A stretch of 64,000 nucleotides of DNA, taken from contig JBJXGX010000302.1 in the NCBI GenBank assembly GCA_046160305.1, forward strand, positions 18,017-82,016. The letters are read 5' to 3'. The notes under the pieces are model-generated. The model was not told the DNA's origin and did not search any database. It saw nothing but the letters and a program-made list of their open reading frames with translations. Numbering within the stretch: the first letter of the stretch is position 1; every line of letters starts with the position of its first letter. Position numbers and translations under genes: made by a program. Positions 8,640-18,021 of this stretch are shown here, piece by piece. Source of the DNA: SHXR01 sp046160305 (GTDB lineage: Bacteria; Pseudomonadota; Gammaproteobacteria; Burkholderiales; SG8-39).

Positions 8640-9926
8640 TCAGGCGCCGGCCCGGATGACGCCCACGCTGCCCATGTACGGTTTCAATGCGTCCGGGACC
8701 GTGATCGAACCGTCGCTGTTCTGATAGTTTTCAATGACCGCGATCAAGGTTCGCCCGACCGCGAGCGCCGAACCATTCAGCGTGTGCGCAAGCTCGGGTC
8801 TGCCCTTCTCGTTGCGAAAGCGGGCTTGCATCCGCCGTGCCTGGAACGCTTCGAAGTTCGAGCAGGATGAAATCTCCCGGTACGCATCCTGACCGGGCAG
8901 CCACACCTCGATGTCGTAGGTTTTCGCCGACGAGAATCCCATATCGCCGGTACACAGGGCGACCACGCGATACGGTAGATCGAGCCGCTTCAGGATCACC
9001 TCGGCATGACCGGTCAGCATTTCCAGATCCTCGTAGGAGCGCGCCGGGTGTGTGATCTGCACGAGCTCGACCTTGTCGAACTGATGCTGGCGGATCATCC
9101 CGCGGGTATCCCGGCCGTAGGTTCCCGCCTCGCTGCGAAAGCAAGGTGAATGGCAGACGAACTTGAGCGGCAGTTTTTCAAGCGGCACGATGGTGTCGCG
9201 CACGATGTTCGTGACCGGCACTTCGGCGGTCGGGATCAAATAGAACTTCTCGCCGTCGCCGCGTGGCACCGCGAAGAGATCTTCTTCGAATTTCGGCAGT
9301 TGACCGGTGCCGAACATCGAGTGCCGATTCACCATGTACGGCACATAGGTCTCGACATACCCATGTTCCTCCGTGTGCACGTCGAGCATGAACTGCGATA
9401 GCGCGCGATGCAGGCGCGCGAGCGGGCCGGTCATCACGGCGAAGCGCGCACCGGCGATCTTGCTCGCGACTTCGAAGTCGAGCATTCCGAGCGCAGCGCC
9501 AAGATCCGTGTGGTCCTTGACCGAGAAATCGAATGCGCGGGGCGATCCGACACGTCGCACCTCTATATTGTCGTTGCTCGACTTGCCGATCGGGACGCTC
9601 TCGTGCGGCAGATTCGGGATTACCGATACGAACGCCTGCTGCTTTTCCTGAATGGCATTCACCTGTTTCTCGAGATCGGCAAGCGTCGTGTTCACGGCGT
9701 TCACTTCGGCCATCAGCGCGGCAACATCCTCACCCTTCCCCCGCGCGCTGCCAATGCCTTTCGACAAGGTATTGCGTTTGGCCTGGCGCTCTTGCGTGCG
9801 CGTCTGAATGGTCTTCCGCTCGGCTTCGATCGCATCGAAAGTGGCGATATCGAGCTGGAATGGGCGATCGGCGAGGCGCTTCGCGACGCGATCGAGGTCA
9901 GTGCGGAGGAGTTGGATATCCAGCAT
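8640..9926 (-). CDS. serS: seryl-tRNA synthetase
   Basis: A 428-residue class II aminoacyl-tRNA synthetase that charges tRNA-Ser. The N-terminal coiled-coil arm starts MLDIQLLRTDLDRVAKRL. Motif 2 is around FRSEAGTYGRDTRGMIRQHQF and motif 3 contains NGSALAVGRTLIA, with the family's normal length. The frame extends to 10022, but the ATG at 9926 begins the conserved N terminus. It lies last in the ftsK-lolA-rarA-serS strand run seen widely in betaproteobacteria. Confidence 0.97.
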   Translation of the reverse strand: MLDIQLLRTDLDRVAKRLADRPFQLDIATFDAIEAERKTIQTRTQERQAKRNTLSKGIGSARGKGEDVAALMAEVNAVNTTLADLEKQVNAIQEKQQAFVSVIPNLPHESVPIGKSSNDNIEVRRVGSPRAFDFSVKDHTDLGAALGMLDFEVASKIAGARFAVMTGPLARLHRALSQFMLDVHTEEHGYVETYVPYMVNRHSMFGTGQLPKFEEDLFAVPRGDGEKFYLIPTAEVPVTNIVRDTIVPLEKLPLKFVCHSPCFRSEAGTYGRDTRGMIRQHQFDKVELVQITHPARSYEDLEMLTGHAEVILKRLDLPYRVVALCTGDMGFSSAKTYDIEVWLPGQDAYREISSCSNFEAFQARRMQARFRNEKGRPELAHTLNGSALAVGRTLIAVIENYQNSDGSITVPDALKPYMGSVGVIRAGA

Positions 9927-10018
9927 GGCAGTCGGTCGGTGAAAGGTGAAGGCTAAAGGGAGAAGGGGGAAAAGAGAACACCCGCCGTCACTGCGCGAGA
10001 GGGTTCGGGTAAGGGGGC

Positions 10019-11401
10019 TCACTCTTTCCTCTTCACCGTTCCCTCTTGCCGTCCGGCGCGGCGTGCTGCGCTACGTGCCTCGTCATCGAGGCTGCGAAAA
10101 TGCGCCAATCGTTCAGCGATCCGAGCCTCGATGCCGCGATCGGTCGGCCGGTACCAGTGCGGCGCCACCATGCCTTCAGGCAGATAACTCTCGCCCGCCG
10201 CGTAACCTTCGGGCTCGTCATGGGCGTAACGGTATTCCTTGCCGTGCCCCATCGCCTTCATGAGCTTGGTCGGCGCGTTGCGAATGTGCATCGGCACAGG
10301 GCGCGACTTATCGTTCGCAACGAAGTCGCGCGCCTTGTTGTATGCGACATAGACCGCATTCGATTTCGGTGAAGAGGCGAGGTAGACCACCGCCTGCGCA
10401 ATCGCGAGTTCGCCCTCAGGCGATCCCAGCCGCTCATAGGTGTTTGCCGCGGCGAGCGTGATTTCGAGTGCACGCGGATCCGCCAACCCGATGTCCTCGA
10501 TGGCCATCCGGATCACCCGCCTGGCAAGGTAGAGCGGATCCGCTCCACCGTCGAGCATACGCACCAGCCAATATAGCGACGCATCGGGACTCGATCCGCG
10601 AACCGATTTGTGCAGGGCCGAAATCTGATCGTAGAAAGCATCCCCGCCTTTGTCGAAACGACGCAGGTTCCGCGCCACCGCGCCTTGCGCAAATTCACCA
10701 TCGACCACCGAGACACCCGCGCTTATCGCAGCGGTTTGGACGATCTCGAGGAAATTCAACAGGCGACGCGCATCGCCGTCGGCCAGCTCGGCCAGCCGGT
10801 CGCGTGCGGTCGCATCGAAGGTCTGCGATCCGACGAGCTGCGCAACCGCGCGCTCGAATAGCGCACCCAGCTCATCGTCGGTAAGTGAGGTGAGTACATA
10901 GACCTGGGCGCGCGAAAGCAGCGCACTATTCACTTCGAACGAAGGATTCTCGGTGGTCGCACCGATGAACGTGAACAGCCCTTCCTCGACGAAAGGCAGA
11001 AAGGCATCCTGCTGCGCCTTGTTGAACCGATGAACTTCATCCACGAATACGACCGTTGACCGCCCGCGCACCCGCGCGTGACGAGCACGCTCCACCGACT
11101 CCCGAATTTCCTTCACGCCCGCCAATACCGCGGAGATGGCGATGCATTCGGATTGAAATGCAGACGCGGCGAGGCGCGCCAGGGTGGTCTTCCCTACCCC
11201 AGGCGGCCCCCAGAGAATCATCGAATGCGGTTTGCCCGATTCGAACGCGAGGCGGAGCGGTTTGCCGGGACCAAGCAGATGTGTTTGCCCGACCAGCTCA
11301 TCGAGCGACTTGGGACGCAAGCGCTCGGCCAGCGGCACCGTTGGCACTTTGCCTGTCGCGGGGTCGCCTTCGACCGCCGCATCGTCGAACAGATCACTCA
11401 C
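10019..11401 (-). CDS. rarA: replication-associated recombination protein RarA/MgsA, AAA ATPase
   Basis: A 460-residue clamp-loader-like AAA+ ATPase acting at stalled replication forks. Walker A is WGPPGVGKTTLAR near residue 65, Walker B is VVFVDEVHRFNKAQ, and sensor 1 is FIGATTENPSFEVNSALLSRA. The C-terminal tetramerisation domain follows, with the conserved YKNARDFV-type stretch (here YNKARDFVAND). The start is GTG at 11401, inside the end of lolA; the eight-base overlap implies coupling. Length is typical of the family. Confidence 0.96.
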   Translation of the reverse strand: MSDLFDDAAVEGDPATGKVPTVPLAERLRPKSLDELVGQTHLLGPGKPLRLAFESGKPHSMILWGPPGVGKTTLARLAASAFQSECIAISAVLAGVKEIRESVERARHARVRGRSTVVFVDEVHRFNKAQQDAFLPFVEEGLFTFIGATTENPSFEVNSALLSRAQVYVLTSLTDDELGALFERAVAQLVGSQTFDATARDRLAELADGDARRLLNFLEIVQTAAISAGVSVVDGEFAQGAVARNLRRFDKGGDAFYDQISALHKSVRGSSPDASLYWLVRMLDGGADPLYLARRVIRMAIEDIGLADPRALEITLAAANTYERLGSPEGELAIAQAVVYLASSPKSNAVYVAYNKARDFVANDKSRPVPMHIRNAPTKLMKAMGHGKEYRYAHDEPEGYAAGESYLPEGMVAPHWYRPTDRGIEARIAERLAHFRSLDDEARSAARRAGRQEGTVKRKE

Positions 11402-12014
11402 CGATCACGTCCGCGCCTTTAGGCGGCGTGAACTGAAAGGTCGACGGGTCGATCCGGGGGTTCCGTTCCATCGTAAGAAATTTGAGCACGGTCTGTTGCC
11501 CAAATGCATCCGTCAGCTCCATCGCGGCGAGGCCTTCTTTGGAAAACCCGATACGAATACGTTCGAAGTTGGCCTCCTTCTGCCGGGGCGTCGCGAGCAC
11601 CCATTCGAGCCCATCGCGCGTCCCTTCATCTTTCAGCACGAAGGCCTTCATCGCGTCGTTGTTGCCCGATAGCAGCGCGGCGGGCGTTGACCCGAGTGCC
11701 GCGTCGATCTTCCGAATCGAGACCTGATTGAGATCGGGATCATAGATCCACACCTTTGATCCGTCACCGACGATCAGTTGGTTGTACGGCTTGACATAGG
11801 TCCAGCGGAACTTGCCCGGACGGGCGAACTCGAGGGTCCCGCGCGATTCCTGGGTGACCTTGCCGCTCCGATCGACGATGCGCTGGCTGAATTCGCTCTT
11901 CGCCGACCGCGTGTCGTTCATGAAAGCGTTGAGCCGGTCGGTACCGCCGGCCCACGCGGAAGCGGCGAGAAGCCACCCGGACAAAACTGCACTCAATCGT
12001 ACGTTCGCTATCAT
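11394..12014 (-). CDS. lolA: outer-membrane lipoprotein carrier protein LolA
   Basis: A 206-residue periplasmic chaperone that carries lipoproteins from LolCDE to LolB. A signal peptide (MIANVRLSAVLSGWLLAASAWAG) should be cleaved after Ala-Trp-Ala. The mature part has FSQRIVDRSGKVTQESRGTL and GKFRWTY, standard LolA landmarks. The ORF extends upstream into ftsK; ATG at 12014, ten bases past the ftsK stop, is the real start. It overlaps rarA by eight bases. Confidence 0.95.
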   Translation of the reverse strand: MIANVRLSAVLSGWLLAASAWAGGTDRLNAFMNDTRSAKSEFSQRIVDRSGKVTQESRGTLEFARPGKFRWTYVKPYNQLIVGDGSKVWIYDPDLNQVSIRKIDAALGSTPAALLSGNNDAMKAFVLKDEGTRDGLEWVLATPRQKEANFERIRIGFSKEGLAAMELTDAFGQQTVLKFLTMERNPRIDPSTFQFTPPKGADVIGE

Positions 12015-12024
12015 CTGTTCGCCT

Positions 12025-14346
12025 TCACCCTTCGCCTTTGACCGGCGCGAGAATCTCTCGATTCCCATTCGACTGCATCGCGGACACGAGTCCCGCCTGT
12101 TCCATCGATTCGAGCAAACGGGCCGCACGGTTGTACCCGATTCGCAAGTGCCTTTGAACCAGCGAGATCGATGCCCGGCGGGAACGGACCACGATGTCCA
12201 CCGCCTGGTCATACAACGGATCGGATTCCCCACCCGTTGCACTCGCCGTGCCGGTGAGATCGAGTACCCCCCCATCGACGCTCTCGCCTGTGCCTTCGAG
12301 CAAGCCGTCGATATATTCCGGCTTCCCGAGGCTCTTCAGGTGATCGACCACCTTGTGCACTTCATGATCGGCCACGAACGCACCATGCACCCGCATGGGC
12401 ACGCCGGATCCCGGCGGGAGGTACAGCATGTCGCCTTGCCCAAGCAGCGATTCGGCGCCTTGCTGATCCAGAATCGTGCGCGAATCGACCCGGCTCGATA
12501 CTTGGAACGCGATCCGTGACGGAAAGTTCGCCTTGATGAGTCCGGTGACCACATCCACGGACGGCCGTTGCGTAGCGACAATGAGATGAACCCCGGCCGC
12601 TCGTGCTTTCTGGGCGAGGCGGGCGATCAGCTCTTCGACCTTCTTGCCGACGACCATCATCAGATCGGCCAACTCGTCGATGACGACGACAATATACGGC
12701 AGCTTGGTCAGTGGCACCGGATTCTCGGTCTGAATCGTCTCCGGATCATGCAAGGGCTTCCCGGCTTTTTCGGCGTCCCCCACCTTGGTGTTGTAACCGG
12801 ACAGATTGCGAACCCCGACCCATGACATCAGCTTGTAGCGCCGATCCATCTCGGCCACGCACCATCCCAGCGCATTCGCCGCGTATTTCATGTCGATGAC
12901 CACCGGCGCGAGCAACTGCGGAATGTCCTGATAGACCGAAAGCTCGAGCATCTTCGGATCGATCAGGATCAGCCGCACATCGCGCGCTTCAGCCTTGTAG
13001 AGCAGCGAGAGAATCATCGCATTCATCGCGACCGACTTCCCCGACCCGGTGGTACCGGCAACGAGCAGGTGCGGCATCCGCGCAAGATCCACCACGATCG
13101 GTTGGCCGCTGATGTCCTTGCCAAGCGCGATCGCGAGCGGCGAGTGCATGTCGTGATAGACCTTCGATGACAGGATCTCCGAGAGGCGCACCGACTGGCG
13201 CTTCGGATTCGGGATCTCGAGGCCCATGCATGATTTGCCGGGAATCGTCTCGACCACCCGAATGCTCATCACCGACAGCGACCGCGCGAGATCCTTAACC
13301 AGGTTCACGATCTGGCTGCCCTTTACGCCGATCGCCGGTTCGATTTCATAGCGCGTGATGACCGGCCCGGGATAGGCGGCCAGCACTTTAACCTCCACGC
13401 CGAAATCTTTCAGCTTGCGTTCGATGAGGCGCGAGGTGTACTCGAGCGTTTCGGGACTGATCGTTTCACGCTCGGACGGCGGTTCATCGAGCAAAGCAAG
13501 CGGCGGGAGCGGGGTATCGGGCAGCTCCTGGAACAACGGCACCTGTTTTTCACGAATGACGCGATCCGATTTTGGGATCTCAATTACCGGCGGCTCGATC
13601 CGAATCGGCCGTGCCTCCTCGGTGCGGCGCTTTTCCGCAACGACGATCGACTCGCGCTCCACTGCGGCAACCTCGCCGGCTTTCTCGTCGACGCGTCGCT
13701 CGCGCCAGGCGAGCAGGTTTCGAAACGCCGATTCGATCCAGGACCCGAGCGCTTCGATCGCGGTCACCCACGAGATACCGGTGAAGAGCGACGCACCGAT
13801 CAGGAACGCCGTCAGCAATACGAGCGTCGCGCCGGTGAAGCCGATCGTGACATTGACCCAGTCGCCGATGAGAACACCCAGCACCCCGCCGGGCTTGAAC
13901 GGCAACGCCACGCCGATGGTATGAAAACGCAGCGCCTCGGTCGCGCTGGAGGACAACAGCACCAGGAGAAATCCGCCGAGTGCAAAAAAGAATGGACGCC
14001 GATCGCTGATCGAGGTGCCATCAAGCCGCCGGTATCCCCAGACGACCGTATAGGCAAGCAGCACGATCCACCAGTAGGTCGACAGGCCAAACAGATAGAG
14101 CAGGAGATCGGCCAGCCATGCGCCGAAGCGTCCGCCCGCGTTGCTCACCGTGGTGTTGAGGCCGGTGCGCGACCAGCCCGGGTCCGCTGTCGTGAAGGTG
14201 ATCAGCGCGAGGGCAAGATAGAGCGCGGCCATGACGACCACGATCCACCGCGACTCTCTTAGCAGCGTGGCGACTTTGCCCGGAAGGGGCGCTTTTGCGG
14301 GTTTGGCCAAATCTGGATGCGAGAGGGAACGCTGGAAGCCGAGCAT
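12025..14346 (-). CDS. ftsK: DNA translocase FtsK
   Basis: A 773-residue septal DNA pump. Four membrane helices occupy about residues 30-185. A short charged linker follows, then the alpha/beta motor with Walker A VAGTTGSGKSVAMNAM and Walker B VVVIDELADLMMVVGKK. The C-terminal gamma winged helix (about 700-765) recognises KOPS and activates XerD. The linker is short compared with E. coli FtsK (1329 residues), as in many betaproteobacteria and SpoIIIE. It is first in the run with lolA and rarA, with 10 bases to lolA. A strong terminator upstream isolates it from the Crp-type gene. Confidence 0.97.
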   Translation of the reverse strand: MLGFQRSLSHPDLAKPAKAPLPGKVATLLRESRWIVVVMAALYLALALITFTTADPGWSRTGLNTTVSNAGGRFGAWLADLLLYLFGLSTYWWIVLLAYTVVWGYRRLDGTSISDRRPFFFALGGFLLVLLSSSATEALRFHTIGVALPFKPGGVLGVLIGDWVNVTIGFTGATLVLLTAFLIGASLFTGISWVTAIEALGSWIESAFRNLLAWRERRVDEKAGEVAAVERESIVVAEKRRTEEARPIRIEPPVIEIPKSDRVIREKQVPLFQELPDTPLPPLALLDEPPSERETISPETLEYTSRLIERKLKDFGVEVKVLAAYPGPVITRYEIEPAIGVKGSQIVNLVKDLARSLSVMSIRVVETIPGKSCMGLEIPNPKRQSVRLSEILSSKVYHDMHSPLAIALGKDISGQPIVVDLARMPHLLVAGTTGSGKSVAMNAMILSLLYKAEARDVRLILIDPKMLELSVYQDIPQLLAPVVIDMKYAANALGWCVAEMDRRYKLMSWVGVRNLSGYNTKVGDAEKAGKPLHDPETIQTENPVPLTKLPYIVVVIDELADLMMVVGKKVEELIARLAQKARAAGVHLIVATQRPSVDVVTGLIKANFPSRIAFQVSSRVDSRTILDQQGAESLLGQGDMLYLPPGSGVPMRVHGAFVADHEVHKVVDHLKSLGKPEYIDGLLEGTGESVDGGVLDLTGTASATGGESDPLYDQAVDIVVRSRRASISLVQRHLRIGYNRAARLLESMEQAGLVSAMQSNGNREILAPVKGEG

Positions 14347-14386
14347 GCTCCCGATTCACCGATGCGATGGGAGGGCGCCAAAATAT

Positions 14387-14426
14387 AAAAAGCCTGGGGC
14401 GGATTGTAACCGCCACCAGGCTTTTT
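14387..14426 (-). terminator. rho-independent terminator downstream of the Crp/Fnr gene
   Basis: AAAAAGCCTGG at 14387-14397 pairs with CCAGGCTTTTT at 14416-14426, and an inner GGCGG/CCGCC pair (14398-14402, 14410-14414) extends the stem around a short loop. A-runs and T-runs lie on both sides, so it can work in both directions. It lies between the regulator's stop and the ftsK start on the minus strand and should end the regulator's transcript. Confidence 0.9.
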
Positions 14427-14566
14427 CCGTGTCGCCGCGGTGCAGGCCGCGTCGATCCGGATAGGGCTCCCGCCGGTTCGTCAACGAACGGAGCGGACTT
14501 CCCGGTTGGCCCCGGAACAGCGGGGCTGATCCGTGCTACCGATCAGAGATTCCCGGGGATCGAGTG

Positions 14567-15241
14567 TTAGTGCGCCATCAGAATATTGTCGCGCAGGAAG
14601 ATCGCGCCGGAACGGACCTCGATGTAGCCGCCCGTCTGCAGATCCTTCATGACCCGGCTCACCATTTCGCGGGAGGCACCGATCATCTTGGCGATATCCT
14701 GCTTGGGCAATTTCTTGGTCACGACCTTCTGGCCATCGATCGTGTCTGCCATCTCGAGCAGGAGGCGGGCGACACGGCCATACACATCCATCAAGGCGAG
14801 GCTGCCGATCTTGCGGTCGGCGTCACGCAGACGCTTGACCAAACCACGCATCACGCCCATGCAAATATCGAAGTTCTCGGCCAGGCATTTCTTGAAATCG
14901 GCCTTCGAGATGGTCAAGAGTTCGCACGGCTCGATCGCGATCACCGTGGCCGACCGGGGCGCATCATCGACCAGCCCCATTTCGCCGAAGAACTCACCGG
15001 AAGACAGGATCGCGAGGATCACTTCGCGGCCTTCGTCATCGCTCATCATCACCTTCAGGCGACCGGCAATAACGATGTACAACGAATCCGTCGGATCACC
15101 GGCGGAGATGATCGTTGAGCTGCGGGGAAAGGCCTTACGACCGACCACACGCGTCAAGAGAGCAAGCTGTCCCTCCGGCAACTGCGAAAACAACGGAACA
15201 TTACGAAGAAGAAGTGTCGAAACACTAGCGGGACCACGCAT
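14567..15241 (-). CDS. Crp/Fnr family transcriptional regulator
   Basis: A 224-residue regulator. The N-terminal cyclic-nucleotide fold covers about 15-130. It keeps GEFFGEMGL and PRSAT, the Glu and Arg-Ser positions that bind cAMP in E. coli CRP. The C-terminal winged helix contains KQDIAKMIGASREMVSRVMKDL. There are no N-terminal Cys residues of the FNR iron-sulfur type. ATG at 15241 is chosen over GTG at 15256 because GAGGG lies seven bases before it. It is monocistronic with its own terminator and diverges from trxB over a long spacer. Cyclic nucleotide binding is inferred from the retained residues. Confidence 0.9.
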   Translation of the reverse strand: MRGPASVSTLLLRNVPLFSQLPEGQLALLTRVVGRKAFPRSSTIISAGDPTDSLYIVIAGRLKVMMSDDEGREVILAILSSGEFFGEMGLVDDAPRSATVIAIEPCELLTISKADFKKCLAENFDICMGVMRGLVKRLRDADRKIGSLALMDVYGRVARLLLEMADTIDGQKVVTKKLPKQDIAKMIGASREMVSRVMKDLQTGGYIEVRSGAIFLRDNILMAH

Positions 15242-15986
15242 TGAATTGCCCTCCACGAAAATCGATACCCACTACAGGGGAGTAAGGCTCCATCGTCAGA
15301 ACTCTTGGTGAGCCCGGATCAATCCACCGCGCATCGCAACCGGCATGGTCTGGCCACCGGAGCGAATGGGTCGGTGAATCAATCACACGGTACTCTTCAC
15401 ATTCGGACATCGAAGCAACAAATAGACACGAGAAATTCTTTCAGTTCGCGGCATCGACCGCGGCGGCAGGCCGCGCTTCGTGCCGACACGTGTACCGCAT
15501 CCGCGCGAAATCAATATGCCTTACATCGACAAAAAGAAGCGATCTTCCACCGGGAAGCGACCTGCCGCTGCCCTCGTGAAGTCCGATCGATTCCGCATTG
15601 TTCCGATCATTGATGAAATTCCGCCAGCCCGAACTGAATTTTTTGAGCCATCACTACCTTGGGAAATCGGCAAGGCGACAAAGCCCTGCCAATGCAACTT
15701 CTCCCCCGGCATCCGTGACGTTTTCGAGCACGAGTATATGCGCCTGATAATTCGGAAACAATTGTTTATCAATCCTACGTGTCTCAATGGTGAAGTATTA
15801 CCCATCCGTCTTACAGTGTCGCCCGCAGGTCGGTTTCACCTCCCTGTTCATCCACCGATCGATCGTATTTCGACGCGATCGGCCGCATCAATCTCAATGA
15901 CTATAATTTGACCCTTTACGCGGGGAGGTCCCGATCGTGGCGCGCCGCATTGCCGCCCGTTCGGACCGAACTGCTCCGGAGCATTG
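15242..15986. other. long divergent intergenic region between the Crp-type gene and trxB
   Basis: About 745 bases without a convincing gene, visibly richer in A+T than the flanks. It must hold the promoters of the minus-strand regulator and of trxB. A plus-strand frame from ATG 15516 to 15911 (KKKRSSTGKRPAAALVKSDR near its start) and a minus-strand frame 15521-15805 are open. Neither has a ribosome site, recognisable domain or normal codon pattern, so I do not call them. Confidence 0.5.
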
Positions 15987-16940
15987 ATGCCAAAAACGAT
16001 CAAGCATGCGCGCGTTCTTATTCTCGGATCGGGGCCGGCCGGTTATTCGGCAGCCGTCTACGCGGCGCGCGCCAATCTGAAACCTGTCCTCATTACCGGC
16101 ATCGCACCGGGGGGCCAACTGACGACAACGACCGATGTCGACAACTGGCCCGCCGATTTCGCGGGCGTGCAAGGGCCGGAGCTGATGGAGCGTTTTCAGA
16201 AACACGCGGCGCGCTTCGACACCGAGATCGTATTCGATCAGATCTCGCATGCCTACCTGGCCGAGCGGCCTATTCGACTCGAGGGCGATTCCGCGACCTA
16301 CACATGCGACGCCCTGATTATCGCGACCGGTGCTTCGGCCCGCTATCTCGGCTTGCCCTCCGAGCAGCAGTTTCTCGGCAAAGGCGTCTCTGCCTGCGCA
16401 ACCTGCGACGGATTCTTCTATCGTGGCCAGGACGTAGCGGTGATCGGTGGCGGCAACACAGCGGTCGAAGAAGCCCTGTACCTCTCGAATATCGCCAAGC
16501 AGGTGACCCTCGTGCATCGACGCGACAAGCTGCGCGCGGAGAAAATCATGCAGGACAAATTGTTCGCGCGCCCCAACGTCCGCATGGTCTGGAACCATGC
16601 GCTCGACGAGGTGATCGGCGACGACAAGGGAGTCACCGGTATTCGTATTCGTGGTACCAAAGACGACGCGCGGCAGGCGCTCGCGGTCCATGGACTCTTC
16701 GTCGCGATCGGCCACACGCCGAACACGCAGATCTTCGAGGGCCAGCTTGCAATGGAAGGCGGATACATCATCACCAAAGGCGGCCGCGAGGGCGACGCCA
16801 CGGCGACGAGCACACCCGGGGTGTTCGCGGCGGGCGACGTTCAGGATCACATCTACCGCCAGGCGGTCACCAGCGCGGGATCCGGTTGCATGGCCGCGCT
16901 CGATGCCGAGCGGTATCTTGATTCATTGACCTCGGGGTAG
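15987..16940 (+). CDS. trxB: thioredoxin-disulfide reductase
   Basis: A 317-residue FAD/NADPH enzyme that reduces thioredoxin in the cytoplasm. The FAD site is LILGSGPAGYSAAVYAARA at the N terminus, the redox pair is Cys137-Ala-Thr-Cys140, the NADPH site is VIGGGNTAVEEAL, and the second FAD motif is TSTPGVFAAGDVQD. ATG at 15987 has GGAG five bases upstream; the TTG just before it is less likely. Length and motifs match the low-molecular-weight bacterial class. The Smr gene follows after 47 bases. Confidence 0.97.
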   Translation: MPKTIKHARVLILGSGPAGYSAAVYAARANLKPVLITGIAPGGQLTTTTDVDNWPADFAGVQGPELMERFQKHAARFDTEIVFDQISHAYLAERPIRLEGDSATYTCDALIIATGASARYLGLPSEQQFLGKGVSACATCDGFFYRGQDVAVIGGGNTAVEEALYLSNIAKQVTLVHRRDKLRAEKIMQDKLFARPNVRMVWNHALDEVIGDDKGVTGIRIRGTKDDARQALAVHGLFVAIGHTPNTQIFEGQLAMEGGYIITKGGREGDATATSTPGVFAAGDVQDHIYRQAVTSAGSGCMAALDAERYLDSLTSG

Positions 16941-16987
16941 TATCGAGGCGTCACACTTTGTCGTGCCTAACTGCCGGAGCAACCAAC

Positions 16988-17548
16988 GTGCAACGCGGAC
17001 GCGACCCGGATCGGGCACCTGCGAATGATTCCGATCTCGACCTTTTCCGCGACGCGGTCCGGGACGCCGTCCCACTGCCGGCGCCGCATCGCGTTGATGT
17101 GACGCAGCGTCCGGCACCGCCGGTCGCGGTCCAATCCCTCCTCGATGAGCATGACGCATTCGCGGAGCTGCACCACGTCGTCGTGAACGGCGAGTCGGCC
17201 CTCGATACCGGCGACGAGACATACTTCGTTCGCGAAGGCTATTCGCCGCTGCTCGTGCGCAAATTGCGCCGCGGTCAATGGGTCGTCGAAGAGGAGCTCG
17301 ATCTTCATGGCGCACGGCGGGATGAAGCGCGCGAGATGCTCGGTGATTTCCTGAAGCATGCGATTCGCGGGCGCCGGCATTGCGTGCGCATCATTCACGG
17401 CAAGGGCCTGGGGTCAAAGAACCGTGAGCCGGTGCTCAAGAACAAGGTGAAGGCGTGGCTCGCGCGCCGCGATGAAGTGATCGCGTATTGCCAGGCGCCG
17501 CCAACGATGGGTGGCGGGGGCGCGCTGCTGGTCCTGTTGAAACGTTAG
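16988..17548 (+). CDS. Smr-domain protein (MutS2 C-terminal-like endonuclease domain)
   Basis: A 186-residue standalone Smr protein. The first 100 residues are charged and low in complexity. The Smr domain then shows ELDLHGARRDEAREML and the signature IIHGKGLGSKNREPVLKNKV. Smr domains nick or cleave nucleic acids; the small bacterial proteins (YdaL/SmrA type) have nuclease activity in vitro. GTG at 16988 with GGAG eight bases upstream is preferred to TTG at 16958. Its TAG overlaps the stop codon of the converging glnB. Confidence 0.9.
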   Translation: MQRGRDPDRAPANDSDLDLFRDAVRDAVPLPAPHRVDVTQRPAPPVAVQSLLDEHDAFAELHHVVVNGESALDTGDETYFVREGYSPLLVRKLRRGQWVVEEELDLHGARRDEAREMLGDFLKHAIRGRRHCVRIIHGKGLGSKNREPVLKNKVKAWLARRDEVIAYCQAPPTMGGGGALLVLLKR

Positions 17549-17883
17549 ACGGCGGCCTCGTTCAGCTCACCCGTGCGGATGCGCACGACCTGCTGAACCT
17601 CCGTGACGAAAATCTTGCCGTCCCCGATCTTGCCTGTGCGCGCGGACTTGACGATGGCCTCGACTACCTGATCGACCAGGCTGTCGGTGACGACCACCTC
17701 GATCTTCACCTTCGGCAGGAAGTCGACCACGTATTCAGCACCGCGATAGAGTTCAGTGTGGCCCTTCTGGCGGCCGAACCCCTTCACTTCCGTGACCGTG
17801 AGGCCGCTCACACCCACCTCGGCGAGCGCCTCGCGGACTTCATCGAGCTTGAACGGCTTCACGATGGCTTCGATTTTTTTCAT
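17545..17883 (-). CDS. glnB: nitrogen regulatory protein P-II
   Basis: A 112-residue PII signal protein starting MKKIEAIVKPFKL. The T-loop has ELYRGAEYVVDF with Tyr51, the residue uridylylated by GlnD. GKIGDGKIFV and RIRTGE are the B and C loops that bind ATP and 2-oxoglutarate. The C-terminal ending RTGELNEAAV resembles GlnB more than GlnK, and no amtB is adjacent, which also favours GlnB. The frame runs further upstream, but ATG 17883 is the family start. It converges with the Smr gene, the stop codons overlapping by two bases. Confidence 0.96.
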   Translation of the reverse strand: MKKIEAIVKPFKLDEVREALAEVGVSGLTVTEVKGFGRQKGHTELYRGAEYVVDFLPKVKIEVVVTDSLVDQVVEAIVKSARTGKIGDGKIFVTEVQQVVRIRTGELNEAAV

Positions 17884-18021
17884 GGCGCGCGGACCAGAGG
17901 AGAATTGGGCGGGGCAGTATATAGGAGACCGCTGAAACAGTAGACTTGCCTCGCTCCGACCAAATCCCAATAATCAAACGATGTCCTGCCCCGTCCAATA
18001 CAACCCCGAGTCGTCGCGGTA

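Noticed and set aside
9986..10018. Possible dispersed repeat (GCGCGAGAGGGTTCGGGTAA) between serS and rarA
   Set aside because: Only one copy seen in the window, so repeat nature cannot be supported here.
15480..15911. Plus-strand 143-codon open frame between the Crp gene and trxB
   Set aside because: No ribosome site, no recognised domain and unusual composition; treated as noncoding.
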